A stretch of DNA of 64,000 nucleotides from Cynocephalus volans (GCF_027409185.1 NC_084469.1:80759918-80823917), one strand, 5' to 3'; shown: positions 13,956 to 26,758, numbered from the stretch's first letter. Numbers and translations: made by a program. Notes: generated by a model from the sequence alone, not told the origin.

Positions 13956-14587
13956 CTTGACCATGGTGGGCACTAAAGCGCCTGCAGAAAATTGCTGGCC
14001 CAGCCTAATGACAGTGAAAAAAAACTACTACCAGAATGAGTGCATTTTCTCATAGTTTTTGACCAATGTGTAAAAAGTCCAGACATTTTTCAGATCCAGG
14101 TTTCCATAAGGTGATTAAGGCAGTTCCTTCTACCATCTTTCCTATTAATAGAGGAAGTAGTGCCCTTAGCCAGGGACATACAAAGCAAGTGATGGTCTCT
14201 GGGCAGCTACACTGGAGAGAGAGGCCAGAAACCCAGCCAAGACCCAATACCTGAATAGCGCTGTGCATTTTACCATTTCTTTCTCACTCATCGCTACCTG
14301 GGAGACTGTGCATAAGGGAGAAGACTCTACACAAGGTGGTTTGCCTTAGAAGGTGCTCACCAACACCTGCTATGACACCTGTCATTAAACAGTCCAAGCA
14401 GGAAATTTGTTTCTAAAGACAAATCTTACTAATCGTCAGAGACTCACTCCAGAATATTCTCTTGCCAGAGATGCATAGCTTGAAATGCGGTCCAGGCTTT
14501 ATGCCTAGGAAACAAGTATGATCTTCCTGTTCCTCCCACATTCAAATGACCCCCAGACCTTCTCTATTTTACCTCCAGAACGTAAGG

Positions 14588-14990
14588 TGTTTTAGTCTGT
14601 TTCTGTTGCTTATAACAAAATACCTGTACCTGGGTAATTTGTAAGAAAGCGAAATTAACTGCTCACACTTTTGGAGGCTGAGAAGTCCAAAGTCCAAGGA
14701 ACACATTTGGTGAAGGCCTTGGTGGTGGTGATAGTAATCCAGGGGTCTCACATGGCAGAAAATGGCAGAGCAGAAAGAGAGACTAACCTCCTCCTTCACT
14801 CCCCTTTTAAAGCTCTTCAAACCATGCCCATGACCACCACTTTTAATCCATTCACTATGGCATGGTCCTGTAATCTAATCACCTCTTCAAGGCCCCATCT
14901 TTCAGTTACCATAATAGGATTTCCCACCCTCTTAACACTGTTACAGTGGGAGTCAAGTTTGGGGGGACACTCAATCCAAAGCATATAGTA
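14588..14990 (-). mobile_element. MaLR-type solo LTR, reverse
   Basis: TTTAGTCTGTTTCTGTTGCT at one end, CTGGGTAATTTGTAAG, TCACATGGCAGAAAATGGCA and GGGGGGACACTCAATCC at the other. It is the same subfamily as the plus-strand LTR at 18912-19340, with which it forms a long inverted repeat. No internal retroviral sequence is present. Confidence 0.8.
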
Positions 14991-15506
14991 AACACATTCA
15001 TTGTTCTCAACTCCCACCCTATCTGCCTAGTTCTTGCCTAAGAACTACCTCTCCAGCCCTTGGTCTGGGAGTGTCCACACATTACCCATTCCAACCTCCT
15101 CACAGCACTCAGGGTGAACTTTTAAAAAATACAAATTTTACAATGGCAATTTCCTTACAGTGTATAATAAAATCAATCTTTAGATTTTTTCTGCCAAAAC
15201 CCATTCCTGTCACTGTCCACCATATCTCAGTAAATGGTGACCCCATTCTTCAAGTGGCCCAGGACAAAATTCTTGACATTACCCATAACATTTCTCATTC
15301 TCTCCCACCACACATCCAATCCACCATTGATGCTGCAGAGCTTTTAGACAATAGTTGCCTACTTACCAGGAAATGCACCAATACCGCTTTGGGCCCAAAC
15401 ACTATTGTTTCTTGCTGAGATTATTAAGACTGGTCTCCTTGCTTCCACCCAAGCCTCCTTTCAATCTGTTCTCATCCTCGAAACAAAGTGATCCTTTGCA
15501 AAGGTG

Positions 15507-15903
15507 TATTAGTCTGTTTTGTGTTGCTATAACAGAATACCTGAGACTGGGTAATGTATAAAGAACAGGTTTATTTGGCTTACGATTGTGGGACAGCTGC
15601 ATCTGACACAGGCCTCAGGCTGCTTCTACTCATGGCAGAAAGTGGCAGGCAGCAGCAAGTACAAGCAGATCACATGGTGAGAGGAAGCAAGAGAGACAGA
15701 TAGGAGGTGCCAGGTCCTTTAAACAACCAGCTCTTGTGGGAACTAATAGAGAGAGATCTCACTCAGGCCCCCACCCCCAGCGAGAGCATTAATCCATTCA
15801 TGAGAGATCCACCCCATGACTCAAACAGCTCCCAACACTGCCACATTGGGGATCGGATTTCCACATGAGTTTTGGTGGGGACAACATGTCAAAACTCTAC
15901 CAA
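15507..15903 (-). mobile_element. MaLR-type solo LTR, reverse, inside L2
   Basis: TGTATTAGTCTGTTTTGTGT, GAGACTGGGTAATGTATAAA, CCAACACTGCCACATTGGG and GAGTTTTGGTGGGGACAACA are characteristic of the MST/MLT1 group read in reverse. Confidence 0.8.
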
Positions 15904-16384
15904 AAGGTGAGCCAAACTGTTTCCCCACTGCCCCAAATTTCCCAATCTGCATCTCATTCAGAGATCCTTAGCATATCCACAAGGCCCTATCAGGTCCAAC
16001 CCAATCTCCTCTCTAGCCTCGTGTCCTGCTACCTGATCACTGTTCTCTAGCCACATGGGTCTCCTCACTGTCTCCTCATAGAACTCTCCAGCATGCTCAT
16101 GAGTTAGGGCCTGTGCATTTGCAGTCCTCTTCTTCTGGCCATCTGTGTGGCTCCTTCATCTCCCTCAGGTCACTGCTCAAAAGTTGCAGCCCCAAGAGGC
16201 CTTCCCTGACTACTCTACACTCCTACAATAACACTCCTTCATGTCTGCTCCATTTGTTCAACTTTATCATTCTGCTTTAGCACTTATTTCCAGTACCCAC
16301 CATATACTTATTTGTCTATTCATTTGTTGTCTGTCTTCCCCCACTAGAGTGTATGGTCCAAGGGAACAGGGGCTGGGTTTGCAT

Positions 16385-16935
16385 GACAGACAGACTCTAA
16401 AATGACACTTCCATGATCCCCACTTTTTGGTGTTCACATCTTTGTGTAATTTCCTCCCCTTCATGTGGATGGGACCTGTGACTTGCTTCTAACCAATAGA
16501 ATATGACAAAGTGATGAGATCATTCCTGTGATTATGTTACATTATATAAACCTCCGCCTTGCTAGCAGACACACTCTCACTCTCCTGCTGGCCTAGAAGA
16601 AGCAAGCTGCCATTTGTTCCCAGTGTCTGGGAACTGAGGGCCTCTGGCCAACAGCTATTAAAAAACAAAGCCCTCAGTCCTATCGTCACAAGGAAGTGAA
16701 TTCTCCCAATGACTGGAGTGGGCTCAGAAGCAAATTCTTCTCCAGTTGAGCCTCCAGCTGAGAACACAGCCCTGCTGACACCTGAATGGCAGCCTGGCAA
16801 GAACCTGAGGCAGGTAACTCAGTGAAGCAGTGCACAGACTCTTAACTCACAGAAACTGAAAGATAATAAGTGTGTGTTGCTTTAAGCTGCTAAGTTTGTG
16901 GTAATTTGTTATGCAGCAATACAAAAGTAATACGG
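16385..16935 (+). mobile_element. MLT1-like LTR inside L2
   Basis: Ends in GCTTTAAGCTGCTAAGTTTG and TGTTATGCAGCAATACAAAA, with ACCAATAGAATATGACAAAG inside, a pattern of old MaLR LTRs. It separates two pieces of the same L2. Confidence 0.65.
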
Positions 16936-17084
16936 TTTGTTCTGTTCATTGCTCTATCTTGAGTACTTAGAATAGGATCCAGCATACATTAGGTGCTGAG
17001 TAAATATTTGTTGAATGAATATATTGTTATGGAAAAACAAAAAAAAAGAGCAAAGTGGACAGCAGTGTTATAATCTGCTACTAG

Positions 17085-17086
<2 letters not shown>

Positions 17087-17134
<48 letters not shown>
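17087..17134. repeat. (GT)n microsatellite
   Basis: Uninterrupted GT run of about 24 units. A shorter CA run follows at about 17294-17320, and another TG run at about 18413-18434. Confidence 0.95.
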
Positions 17135-17136
<2 letters not shown>

Positions 17137-18151
17137 CTTCATAATTGTAGAACATCTCTAGAAGTGTATACAAGAAAGTGAAAGAAGTCTGGGGAGGGAA
17201 ACTGGAGAATTAGAAATCCATGAAGAAGGAGACTTTCACTTTATACCCCCTGAACTATTTGGATTATTTTTTTATTCAATAAGTGTATCACTTACACACA
17301 CACACACACACGCACACACCAAAACAAAGCCCCATGCGACTTCAAATTTTAAAGGTTTCCAAATAAAATTACTTTTTAGCACCTACTCCTTTACTCAGTG
17401 TTCTGCCTTCTCCTTCCAAGAAACATCCTAGTCTGTTACCATTTCCACCTGATCCCCTCCAGAATGTTTTGCAGCCAGCATCTTCAACAAAAGAATAGCT
17501 ACAGACAGAATTAAATATGTTTTGAACTACTTGCACATTGTGCTTTCACTGCCTCACAAAGAAGCAGAAAGGCAAATTTTGTTTTCAGACGGGTAAAGCC
17601 AAGCCACCAGGGCCTTTTTGAAGGTAAAATGCAAAGCAAATGGTGCCAAGCTTTTCCCCTATTGTTAGTGTGTAACCAGCTAACATATTTCATTCAAGAA
17701 AAATATGAATAATACACCTAGTCTGGCCAAAATAATCAGGGTGAAGGAGCCATTTCCATATTTGTTTGGCTGATAGGAAAAAATCTAACTGAAAATTTGC
17801 AGGCTGAGGATAAATGGACAGAACTCATTACATAGCAAGAAAAACTGAGTCAGAGAGTACAGTATAAAGCTCTGAAAGGCCACACACCTAGTGCCAGAAA
17901 TGGAAGCTGCCAAGGTTATCACAGACAAACCCTGTCACCTCATACTAGTGGAATAATTTCAAATTTATAGCCCCTGATCTGTTTTGAAACTAGCCTACAT
18001 AACCAACTTAAGATACAGTGAAAGTCATTTCTCTTAGGCTACAGAGAATATTTGAGACAGTGAGTAGAATGTTCTTGTGATCACATCTTACTTACCCTCA
18101 GCAATTAGTCAGGGACTATGACCACCACCAACACAAGATTATTAGCCTTAC

Positions 18152-18265
18152 TGATGGCCAATTAGCTCAGTTGGTTAGAACATGGTGTTGATAAAACCAA
18201 GGTCCAGGGTTTGGTCAGTGTACTGGCCAGCTTCCCAAAAAGAAGAAAGAAAAAAAAAAAAAAGA
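18152..18265 (+). mobile_element. CYN monomer SINE
   Basis: TGGCCAATTAGCTCAGTTGG start and AC-CAAGGTCCAGGGTTTGG core, with an A-rich tail. Imperfect target-site duplication ATTATTAGCCTT before and ATTATTAACCTT after. Confidence 0.88.
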
Positions 18266-18911
18266 AAAAAATTATTAACCTTGTTCAAAGTTCTAAACAC
18301 ACAACCATAATAAATGTTCAATGATTAATCAACATCTGTGAATTGATGGGTGAAAAGCAGTGAGTCAAAAGACATCTCCATCTACTTAAATTGTAATTTG
18401 GAATGTGTTTGTATGTGTGTGTGTGTGTGTGTGTAAAACATTACAATTCTCACAGGCTACATCTGCTTGATTATTCAATCTGTTCAAACCACACATTTTG
18501 CCAATCATGACTTTCACTCCTAGGAAGATCAAAAGCTATGTTCAGTCTCTTGGCCAAAATGACATTCTTTCCAAGAAATGTCTGGATACTTGTTTAAATA
18601 GCTGAACTTGCCATTCATACATTTATTCAGTCATTTATTCTACCAACATTTAACACTGGGGTACAAAGAGGTGTAAGTCAGACCTTACAGTCCACTGTGT
18701 CCATGGATGTGTGGGTTTGTTTTCTAATCAATACGTCATCATAATCAAACCCTTTTTCAATTGGCTGGAATGCAAACTCCTGAAGGACAGGCCAAGCCTG
18801 AAAGATGCATCACTCAAATGAGAAACCTGGAGCCCCTGAAGCAGAGTGTCCTGGTGACATATCCTCAGATTCCCAAGTGATGAGAAGAAGGGGAAAAAAG
18901 TGATCAAGAAG

Positions 18912-19340
18912 TATTATGGATTGAATTGTGTCCCCCCAAAAGTTTAATGTTCTGGAGGCTTGGTCCCCTCCGTGACAGTGTTAAGAGGGTGGGAAATCCT
19001 ATTGTGGTAGTTGAAAGATGGAGCCTTGTAGAGGTGTTTGGATTGTGAGGACTGCACCCTTATGAATGAATTGAGCCATTCTTAGAATAATGGGAGTGGT
19101 TCTGGTGGCTTTTAAAAGAGAGTGAATGAGCAGGTTAATCTCTCTCCCTGCTCTGCCATTTTCTGCCATGTGAGATCCCTGTGTCACTGAAGCCACCACC
19201 AAGGAAGACTCTAACCAGGTGTTCCCTGGACTTTGGACTTCCCAGCCTCTGAAACTGTAAGCAATAAATTTTGTTTTCTTACAAATCACCCAGTTCCATG
19301 TATTTTGTTATAAGCAACAGAAATGGACTAACAGAAAGAA
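18912..19340 (+). mobile_element. MaLR-type solo LTR
   Basis: Starts TATTATGGATTGAATTGTGT, ends CAGAAATGGACTAACAG, with the polyadenylation-like GCAATAAATTTTGTTTTCTT. Its reverse complement matches 14588-14990 closely along its whole length. Confidence 0.8.
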
Positions 19341-19749
19341 TCTACCTCAACATGTTTAAAAAGCAAAAATTGCACATTCCTCTCCTTCCTACTTCTAATA
19401 GTACTATGGACACATGTAATAACCACTTCCATTCTAAAATTGTTCAAATTCATTTCACACTGTGATTAGGTAGTTGAGAAAATTTGACTCCAGTGGAAAT
19501 TTATGTTCATTGATAATATTATATGACCTATAGCTCATTTTCTCAAATGACTGTGAATTAAACGTCTTGCCACCAAATATGAGAGACCCCAAAATAGTTT
19601 TATTAATTTATAAGGAAATGAAATTTATTTCTTATATTTTATTTCTTTCACAGCCATTTCAATCCATGAGACAGGAAAGAAGCAAAAGGAAATGAAAAGT
19701 GAATAAGAAAGTTACTTGAAACATCCTCGTAGAATTGGACAAGCTCTCA

Positions 19750-20700
19750 TGTAATACCGCACAATGGGTTACAAGGGTCAGAAAGGAAGGATAAGGAATT
19801 CACTCATGAAATGTCACACAAACATGTGGAAGAAGATCAACTTTAAGCAAACATTAAAATTAGGTACCTTTTTTGTGTCTATCGGATTGACAAAAATTAA
19901 GTGGTGTGATGATACCTGGTTCGATGAGGGTAAGGGAGACTTGTTCACTCTGTGTGGAAGTATAAAGTGGAGCAAAAGCTGTGGAGGACCATCTTGGTCC
20001 TATCTATCAAGTTTAAAATTGTGTGTCCTCAGACTCAGTTTATTAGTCTGCTTGGGCTGCCATAACAAGTCATTGTGCCATAACACAGGCCGAATGACTT
20101 AACAGAAATTTATTTCTCACAGTCTGGAGGCTGGAAGTCCAAGATCCAGATGCCAGCAGGGTTGGTTTCTGGCGAGGCCTCTCTTCCTGGCTTGTAGATG
20201 GCCACCTTCTCATAGGGTCTTCATATAGCCTCTTCTCTGTGCACCTGCAGGGGGTGGGGAAGAGTTGCAAGGAGAGAAAAAGGAGAGATCTCTGGTGTCT
20301 TATTCTCTTCTTTATAAGGACGCCACCCCTATCAGATTAGGGCCCCACTTTTATAATGTCATTTAACTTTAATTATTTCCCTAAATACCCTGTCTCCAAA
20401 TACAGCCACATTGGGGGTTAGGGCTTCAACACATGAATTTGGGGACAACATAATTCTGTCCATAATGCCAGAAAATTGAGTTTTAAGAATTTATTCTACA
20501 TATATGTTTGCGAGTGTGCACAAAGATCTTTATATAAGAATGTTTAAAGTTGTATTGTCTGCAGCAGCCAAGAACTGTAAACAACCTAAACATCCACCAA
20601 GAGGTGACTAAACAAATAAAGATACATTCAGTCAATAAAATACTATTATACAGACATTAAAATGAATGAGCCAGCACTAAACATGTTGACATGTTTATTT
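19750..20700 (+). mobile_element. L1M fragment split by an LTR
   Basis: Old L1 ORF2-derived text at about 19780-20015 and 20465-20700 (CAGCAGCCAAGAACTGTAAA, CAACCTAAACATCCACCAAG). The two pieces are separated by the LTR at 20035-20465. Confidence 0.7.
20035..20465 (-). mobile_element. MaLR/MLT1-type LTR, reverse
   Basis: TTAGTCTGCTTGGGCTGCCA, TTTATTTCTCACAGTCTGGA, GAGATCTCTGGTGTCTTATT, ATTAGGGCCCCACTTTTATA and AATTTGGGGACAACATAATT; a common mammalian LTR pattern read in reverse. Confidence 0.75.
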
Positions 20701-21384
20701 TTATTTTTTGGTGAATGAATCCCCAGAGCCTATCCAAGTAATCATTAAGTTGATCCCCCTGACAGATGCAGAAATGAGGCACAGTTTGGATAAGCAAGTT
20801 CCTATACTCTTTATACCTGTCTCTCCTGGATTAAAACATAGTTTTGCAAACTAGGATGTACTACTCTGATTTTCCAGTATCTCATTTCATCTCATTCCTG
20901 TCAGGCAAGAACTTATCAATTGGCTTTTCACCTACAATTTCACATGCAGTTCAGAGAGTATTTCCATCCACACACTCATGGGTTGGGTCTCAAAAATTAG
21001 CCTTGAAGTTAGTTTTTTGGATCTCAGAACACCCCAGTAGTTTTGATTTTTAGAGTGAAAGATGTCTCTCTTGAATTTCCTTCTCATGTAATTGTCAATG
21101 ACTTTTGTGTCAAGTGAGAGAGTGCCAGCCAGCATATTTTTTCACTGATTTTTTAAATAGTTTTTTTTTTCAGTTCAAACAGCTGTATTGCTCTGATCCA
21201 AAGTGAATCTAAATGTAATTTAACTCAGCATCGAATTAATTATTATTAAATAGAGATTTGGGATGACTTAAGCAATTTTTGATTCTATAGAAGGAAACTA
21301 GTTTGTAAATGGAAGCAAGAATTATATTCTAGCCTAAGGGAAGAAATCTAAGATAATCACCCTGCACATTAAGAAGCACTACTT

Positions 21385-21496
21385 TTCTATGACCATACCA
21401 CCCTGACCATGCCTGATCTCTGAAACTAAGCAAGGTCGGGCCTGGTTAGCATTTGGATGGGAGACTGCCTGGGAATACCAGGGGCTGTAGGTGTCT
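21385..21496 (+). pseudogene. 5S rRNA retro-pseudogene
   Basis: Recognisable 5S rRNA from its 5' end (CATACCACCCTGA) through CTAAGCAAGGTCGGGCCTGG, TTGGATGGGAGACTGCCTGG and GAATACCAGGGGCTGTAGG. About 10 bp are missing in the first third. An A-rich stretch follows, then an L1 3' end; the whole unit shares flanking repeats (see finding). Not expected to yield functional 5S rRNA. Confidence 0.93.
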
Positions 21497-21524
21497 TAAA
21501 AAACAAGAAAGAAAGACAGAAAGA

Positions 21525-21795
21525 AAAAACAATCACAATAATATGTTGAACTTTCAAAAGAAGAGAACAGAACTGAGGTTACCAGAGGTGGGAAAGTGGG
21601 AGGGGGAGGGTGGTAAGGGAGGAATTGGTAAAGGGCCATGAAAATCGATTACATTGTATAATGTTGAATATAATGTTGAACAGAAGTATCTTGATTTGAA
21701 CATCACATGTTGAACACAGGTATTGCTATTCAACTCTGTACCCCACAGATATGTACAATCAACTATGTTCCAATTAAAAAAATAAAAAATACATT
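21525..21795 (+). mobile_element. 5'-truncated L1 3' end downstream of the 5S copy
   Basis: ATATGTTGAACTTTCAAAAG, GAGGTTACCAGAGGTGGG, ATGTACAATCAACTATGTTC and an A-rich end are L1MA-type 3' UTR sequence. Confidence 0.8.
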
Positions 21796-23054
21796 TTTTA
21801 AAAAGGAAGCACTATTCCATGGGTGTGACTAATGCATACAACGCTTACACTCCCACAATATAAATTTATGAACTGACAAGTCTTACACACACACATATAT
21901 ATCGCCCCCTCCATAAAGCACAACTCACATATAACTTAAATACATCTTGTGCTGTTTTAGGTTTCCCCAGAAGCAGACACGGAGATAGGGTTTCAAGTGC
22001 AACCAGTTTAGGGGAGGTAATCCCAGGAAGCACCAGTGAGGAGAGGGGAGGTCAGATGCAGAAGGGAAGGCAGCAGTACGGTTGTACCACTGGGAACAGC
22101 CAAAACTTAATCCCACTGGAGAATCCTGGGAGACAGTGTTGAACACACACCTCAGTCATCCTTATCCAAGGGACAAGAGCACTGCGTATTTATACAGCTC
22201 CTCCTGCCAGACACTGATGGAGGTGGGAGTGGGGGTGGTTTATCCATTTCTTGCACTTCTGACCTGTCATGCTGGGGCAAAGGAGGACCTGGAGGTCAAA
22301 GAAGTCCTCTGGCAAGGAAATGGGGAGTTGGCAGCTGAAAGTGGGGCTGGTGTGTACCAAAGTGGTGCAGACAGGCAGGATTCCAGCAGCATTTGCCACA
22401 TCATTTCTCTTCCTGAAGCTTTTAAGTAGTCTTAAGTGCCTCTTTTCTCCTGTTTCCTCCAGAATTTATTCTAGGCTGCCCATGTCATCCTGCACACCAC
22501 AGAGACTCGCATGCTTCTCATTCTCATCTGCGAGCCCCTGGAAAGCAAGCAGGAGCAGTGACTTTCTCACCCCCAGCACCAGCAGGGGAAGAGTGTAGTG
22601 AGTGCTAAATAACACACGACTGCCAGGTTCCCAGTTCTGTCTTCAGCCCTCTTTAAAGCAAGGAGAAAAACCTAAAACACGGGAGTTCTCTGGTTCTTAG
22701 GTTTCTAGTTCTTATTTTTCTCTCCAAATGTAAAGGGAAGAAATCTGGGCCAATTTATAAAATTAAAAATGTAATGTTCTAAATAAATGTATATGCCAAG
22801 TGGTGATAAGTACTAAAGATAACAATATAGCACAGTTAGAAGGTACAGAGAATGTATGTAGCTATTTTAGATGAGGGGGTGTGGGAAGTCTCTGATAAAG
22901 GACATATATTTATATAAAATATGTATATATATTTTACTTACCCTTTAACAATTCACATTTTAGCATCTTGTACATAGATATTCACACAGGTAGTAGAATA
23001 TTTACTGAAGCATTGTCTGTCCAGCAAAAGACTGGAAATAATCTAGACATCCAT

Positions 23055-23335
23055 TTATGCAAGAACCGTTACATTTGTATAACATTTAATATGTGTTAGG
23101 CACTATCCTGTATTTTACAAATATTAACTCATTCAACCCTCAACAATTAAGTAGCTATTAACAATGACAGTACCATTAAGCAGCTACTGGCATTCCCTTT
23201 TTCAGATGAGCAAACTGGGGCACAGAAATTCAGTCATTTGTCCAGACTACCACAGTGAGGAAGTGGTGCAGCCAGGATTTGCCCAGGCTGTATGGATCCA
23301 GAGTCTGAGATTTGACCCAGATGCAATACTGCTCC
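23055..23335 (-). mobile_element. MIR SINE, reverse
   Basis: CAGATGAGCAAACTGGGGCA, CAGAAATTCAGTCATTTGTC and the GTGTTAGGCACTATCCTGTA flank are MIR core phrases. Confidence 0.7.
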
Positions 23336-23941
23336 TTCTCTAAGAGGACACTGGTTAAATTTTGGTTCCAACCCTTTGATGGAATTATATGAAGCTGCTA
23401 CAAAGAATGGGTGTAGTTCTGTGTTTATTGATATGGAAATAGCTGTCAGGTATTAACTAACAACATTAGTTAAAGATACTGAACAATATTAAGAGCACAC
23501 TACCATTTGTATATAAAACAGAGGAAGAACACATACATGCGCTTTATTAATTATGTAAAAATCATTTCTAAAAAGATATACACAAAACTGATAGGGGTAC
23601 TTACTTTTGAGGAAAGGAACAGGCAAACAAAAACTTTTCAAGAATTATCTTCTGGCATTGTTTTAATTGTTTCTCATGCATATTACCTGTTTTATTAAAC
23701 ACAACTTTAAAAAATAGGAAGGAAATATAACTTTATTCAATAGGGCAATTGTCAATGTCATCTTCTGAATTTTTCAGAACTTATTTTACCTTATAATGTA
23801 AGGTACAACTGAAAGACCAAAGGTGAAAACTTCCATATCTTTCATATGGCTTTCCTTTTTTTTTGGTAGTTTATCGAGATATTTTGTCAAATTGTGAAAT
23901 GTATTAAATTCATGTGGAAATTTTATTGAAAATAGTTGTAT

Positions 23942-24042
23942 AGGGCTGGCCAGTCGGCTCATTTGGTTAGAGCACAGTGTTATAACACCAAGGTCAAGGG
24001 TTTGGATGCCCATAAAGGCCAATCACCTAAAAAACAAAAAGA
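23942..24042 (+). mobile_element. CYN monomer SINE
   Basis: GGGCTGGCCAGTCGGCTCAT start, TATAACACCAAGGTCAAGGG core, A-rich tail. Confidence 0.87.
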
Positions 24043-24996
24043 AAACCAAAAACCACACACACACAAAAATTATGTAATATGGAATTGTCTATTTTATTGG
24101 AGGGTGTAATGTTTTAGAGAGTGTAATGATTTTAAACTTAATTTCCATCTTTGTACATTCGTTTTTAAAAGAAAAACCAGAAGGCAACTAGTTGAAACTG
24201 CTAGGTGAAAATCATTTCAGCTTCATGTTCTGCACTTGTTCTACTATATGTACTTAAAATCTGATGGCCTGAAACACAAATTCATTATTCCTTTAATTCA
24301 ACAACACTCATTCAAAAAAACCTTTATTTATTCCTATTTTACTTGAATAACTTTATTTAACTCTTACGTTAAATAAACTCAGGAAATAGATTCCTACAAA
24401 TGAGAGTAGGAAAGTATTTTTCCTGGTCTCACTTTTACTAAATGGAAGTAACTGAAGACAGTAGCTCCTATATTCATAAAGAATTTGTTCTTTTCATGGA
24501 CAGGCATACATGGCTGAAAATGTTAAAATTTCAGGGCAACTATGTTCTCATAATTAGAATTCCTATATAAGATTAGGGAGGATAAAAATACATTTGCGCA
24601 AACTTTGGAAACTACTTGCTTATAATTTCTCACTCTTCATAGAAAAATTATTCAACTAAATTCTGAGAAAGAAAAGTGGTCTGAAACAATCTGAGCCATG
24701 TGAAGTCTGCTAAACTTATCAGGTCAGAGAGATAAGAGCATGGGGCTCCAGTCACATCCCCCCTCACTCATGTCTGGGATAATTGCTAAAAAGCAGGTTT
24801 TGGCAATAGTATCCAGACCAGCTGCCACCACAAACAGGTACAAACTACCCAAATGTTATCACAAGTTGTACAATGCAACCCTCACTTAACTCTGTTGCAG
24901 TGTTCCTGGAATTTTATGACACAAAGAGCAATGTAATAGCTACTTAGTAGCTTCTGTTATTTTAGTGAACCAATGTAAGTTCTTGGCAAATAACTT

Positions 24997-25084
24997 TGGT
25001 TAGAGCATGGTGCTGATAACACCAGAGTCAAGGGTTCAGATCCCTATATCAGCCAGCTGCCAAAAAAAAAAAAAAAAAAAAAAA
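24997..25084 (+). mobile_element. CYN monomer SINE, 5' truncated
   Basis: Begins mid-element at TTTGGTTAGAGCATGGTGCT, then GGTTCAGATCCC, CAGCCAGCTGCC and a poly-A of about 22. Confidence 0.85.
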
Positions 25085-25153
25085 TACAATGACAGGAGTG
25101 GTGAGCTCCCTTCTGGTTGAAAGATGGCTCCAGAAATGCTGTGTTTGCATTTA

Positions 25154-25320
25154 TTTATTTATTTTATTTATTTATTTATTTATTTTTTTGTCGTTTTTTC
25201 GTGACCGGCACTCAGCCAGTGAGTGCACTGGTCAGTCCTATATAGGATCCGAACCCGCGGCGGGAGCGTTGCTGTGCTCCCAGCGCAGCACTCTACCAAG
25301 TGCGCCACGGGCTCGGCCCC
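25154..25320 (-). mobile_element. CYN SINE, GC-rich form
   Basis: Complete reverse-orientation copy (CGTGACCGGCACTCAGCCAG to GCGCCACGGGCTCGGCCCC) with a TTTA-repeat tail. Perfect 12-bp target-site duplication TGTTTGCATTTA at 25142-25153 and 25321-25332. Confidence 0.95.
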
Positions 25321-25499
25321 TGTTTGCATTTAACTTGTTGCCATATGTTGTTTTGATTGAAGTATAGGAGGAAAATCTAGACTTACACAGATATGATTAC
25401 CATAGGCCAATCATAGCAATTCCATTCCCCTTATTAATGGCAGAAGTAGGAAGAGGTATTTGACCCAATTCTGGCCATTAATGTATAAGGGCACAGCTG

Positions 25500-26150
25500 A
25501 CTGTCTGCATGCTGATTCATCCTATGTCCACTTCTTGGGCATAGACTAAGACTACATTTTCCAGCCTCCCTTGCTGTTAGGTTAGGGTGGGTGACTAGTT
25601 TTGGCCAATAGAATGTAGGCAGAAATAATGTTTCCCACTTTGGATCTTGGCCCTAAAATTTTGAGTGAGATCCTTAAGTTACTCTCTTTTACCTGAAAGA
25701 AAAGGACTCCAATTAGGGAACTAAGAGCAGCCCCCTACCAATATCCAGCAAGGAAATGGAACCTCAGTCCTGCAACCACAGAAACTAAATTCTACCAACA
25801 TCTGAATGAGCATGGAAGCAGATTCTTCCCATATGCTCCAGAGAAGAGCCAGCTGGCAAATGCCTCAGGTTCAGCCTTGTCAGATTCTATGGAGAGAATC
25901 CAGCAGAGCCCAGTTAGACTTCTGATGTAGTCTAACTGTGAGCTGACAACTTGATGTTGCTTTAAAAAAAGAAAAAGAATTCCAAGATGGTGGAAGTATG
26001 TGAAAGAAGGATCTTAGATCCCTCAGTGAGCCACAGTTCAATTGCATGGAACTGTGACATGAATGAGAAATAAACTCTTATTGCATTAAAGCACTTGGTT
26101 ATTGTGGTTGTTACAGCATATAACATTAATTACCATGATTGATACAGAGT
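25500..26150 (+). mobile_element. Old MLT1-like LTR
   Basis: TTGGCCAATAGAATGTAGGC inside and GTTATTGTGGTTGTTACAGC, CATGATTGATACAG at the end; weakly recognisable MaLR-type LTR. Confidence 0.5.
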
Positions 26151-26758
26151 AGAAATCTTGGCGGGTGGGGGCTTCTGGGAAAGGTGTTTAGCTCTTAAAA
26201 AGAGACACAATGAAGAAAACGCTTCCTTTCTGCCTCTGGACTGATACAGTCATCTCTCAACCACAGAAGGGAGCTAACCTGTGTGCTAAGGAAGGCATAG
26301 AAAAACATGGAAAGAACCTGGATATTTGATGACGTCAGTGAGCTGCAGGATTAACCAATCCTCTCTCACTGGATTTTTTTTTACGTGGAATAACACATTT
26401 GTTACAGTTTAAGACAGTGGATTCCAATTTTTTGTTATTTGCACTCAAAAACTTCTTAGCTGATTTAGCAACATATTGAAAATAAGTTCATCAGCTTCCT
26501 CCCAGCTTGATCCTCTTCTGTGTTTCCTATTTCGGTAAATGTAACACTATTCAACATGTTATGCAAGATAGAAACTCAATCTTGACACTTCCCTTTATTT
26601 CCCCCTTTGTGTCTAATGCATTACAAGTTTGTTTTTGTTTTTTCACAGGAGGAGTTGAGAATGGGATTTGAAGCTGGAAGGGCCAGTAAGTCACTTCACT
26701 TATGGGGGCTTCAGTTTCACACCCCCACCCCCTACTGTGAACATTAGGAAAGGAAAGC

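Larger units (their letters stand above)
14991..17022 (+). mobile_element. L2 LINE, broken into pieces by two LTRs
   Basis: L2 text at 14991-15506, 15904-16384 and 16936-17022 (AGAGGCCTTCCCTGACTAC, CCCACTAGAGTGTATGGTCC, then AGGTGCTGAGTAAATATTTG and TTGAATGAAT). Insertions at 15507-15903 and 16385-16935 separate the pieces, which remain collinear. Confidence 0.75.

Noticed and set aside
21385-21496. Functional 5S rRNA gene
   Set aside because: Internal deletion of about 10 bp and an A-rich/L1 3' junction; single dispersed copy.
25089-25367. 92-codon plus-strand frame
   Set aside because: Composed of an antisense CYN SINE and its tail; similar frames at 43561-43758 and 62220-62637 have the same origin.
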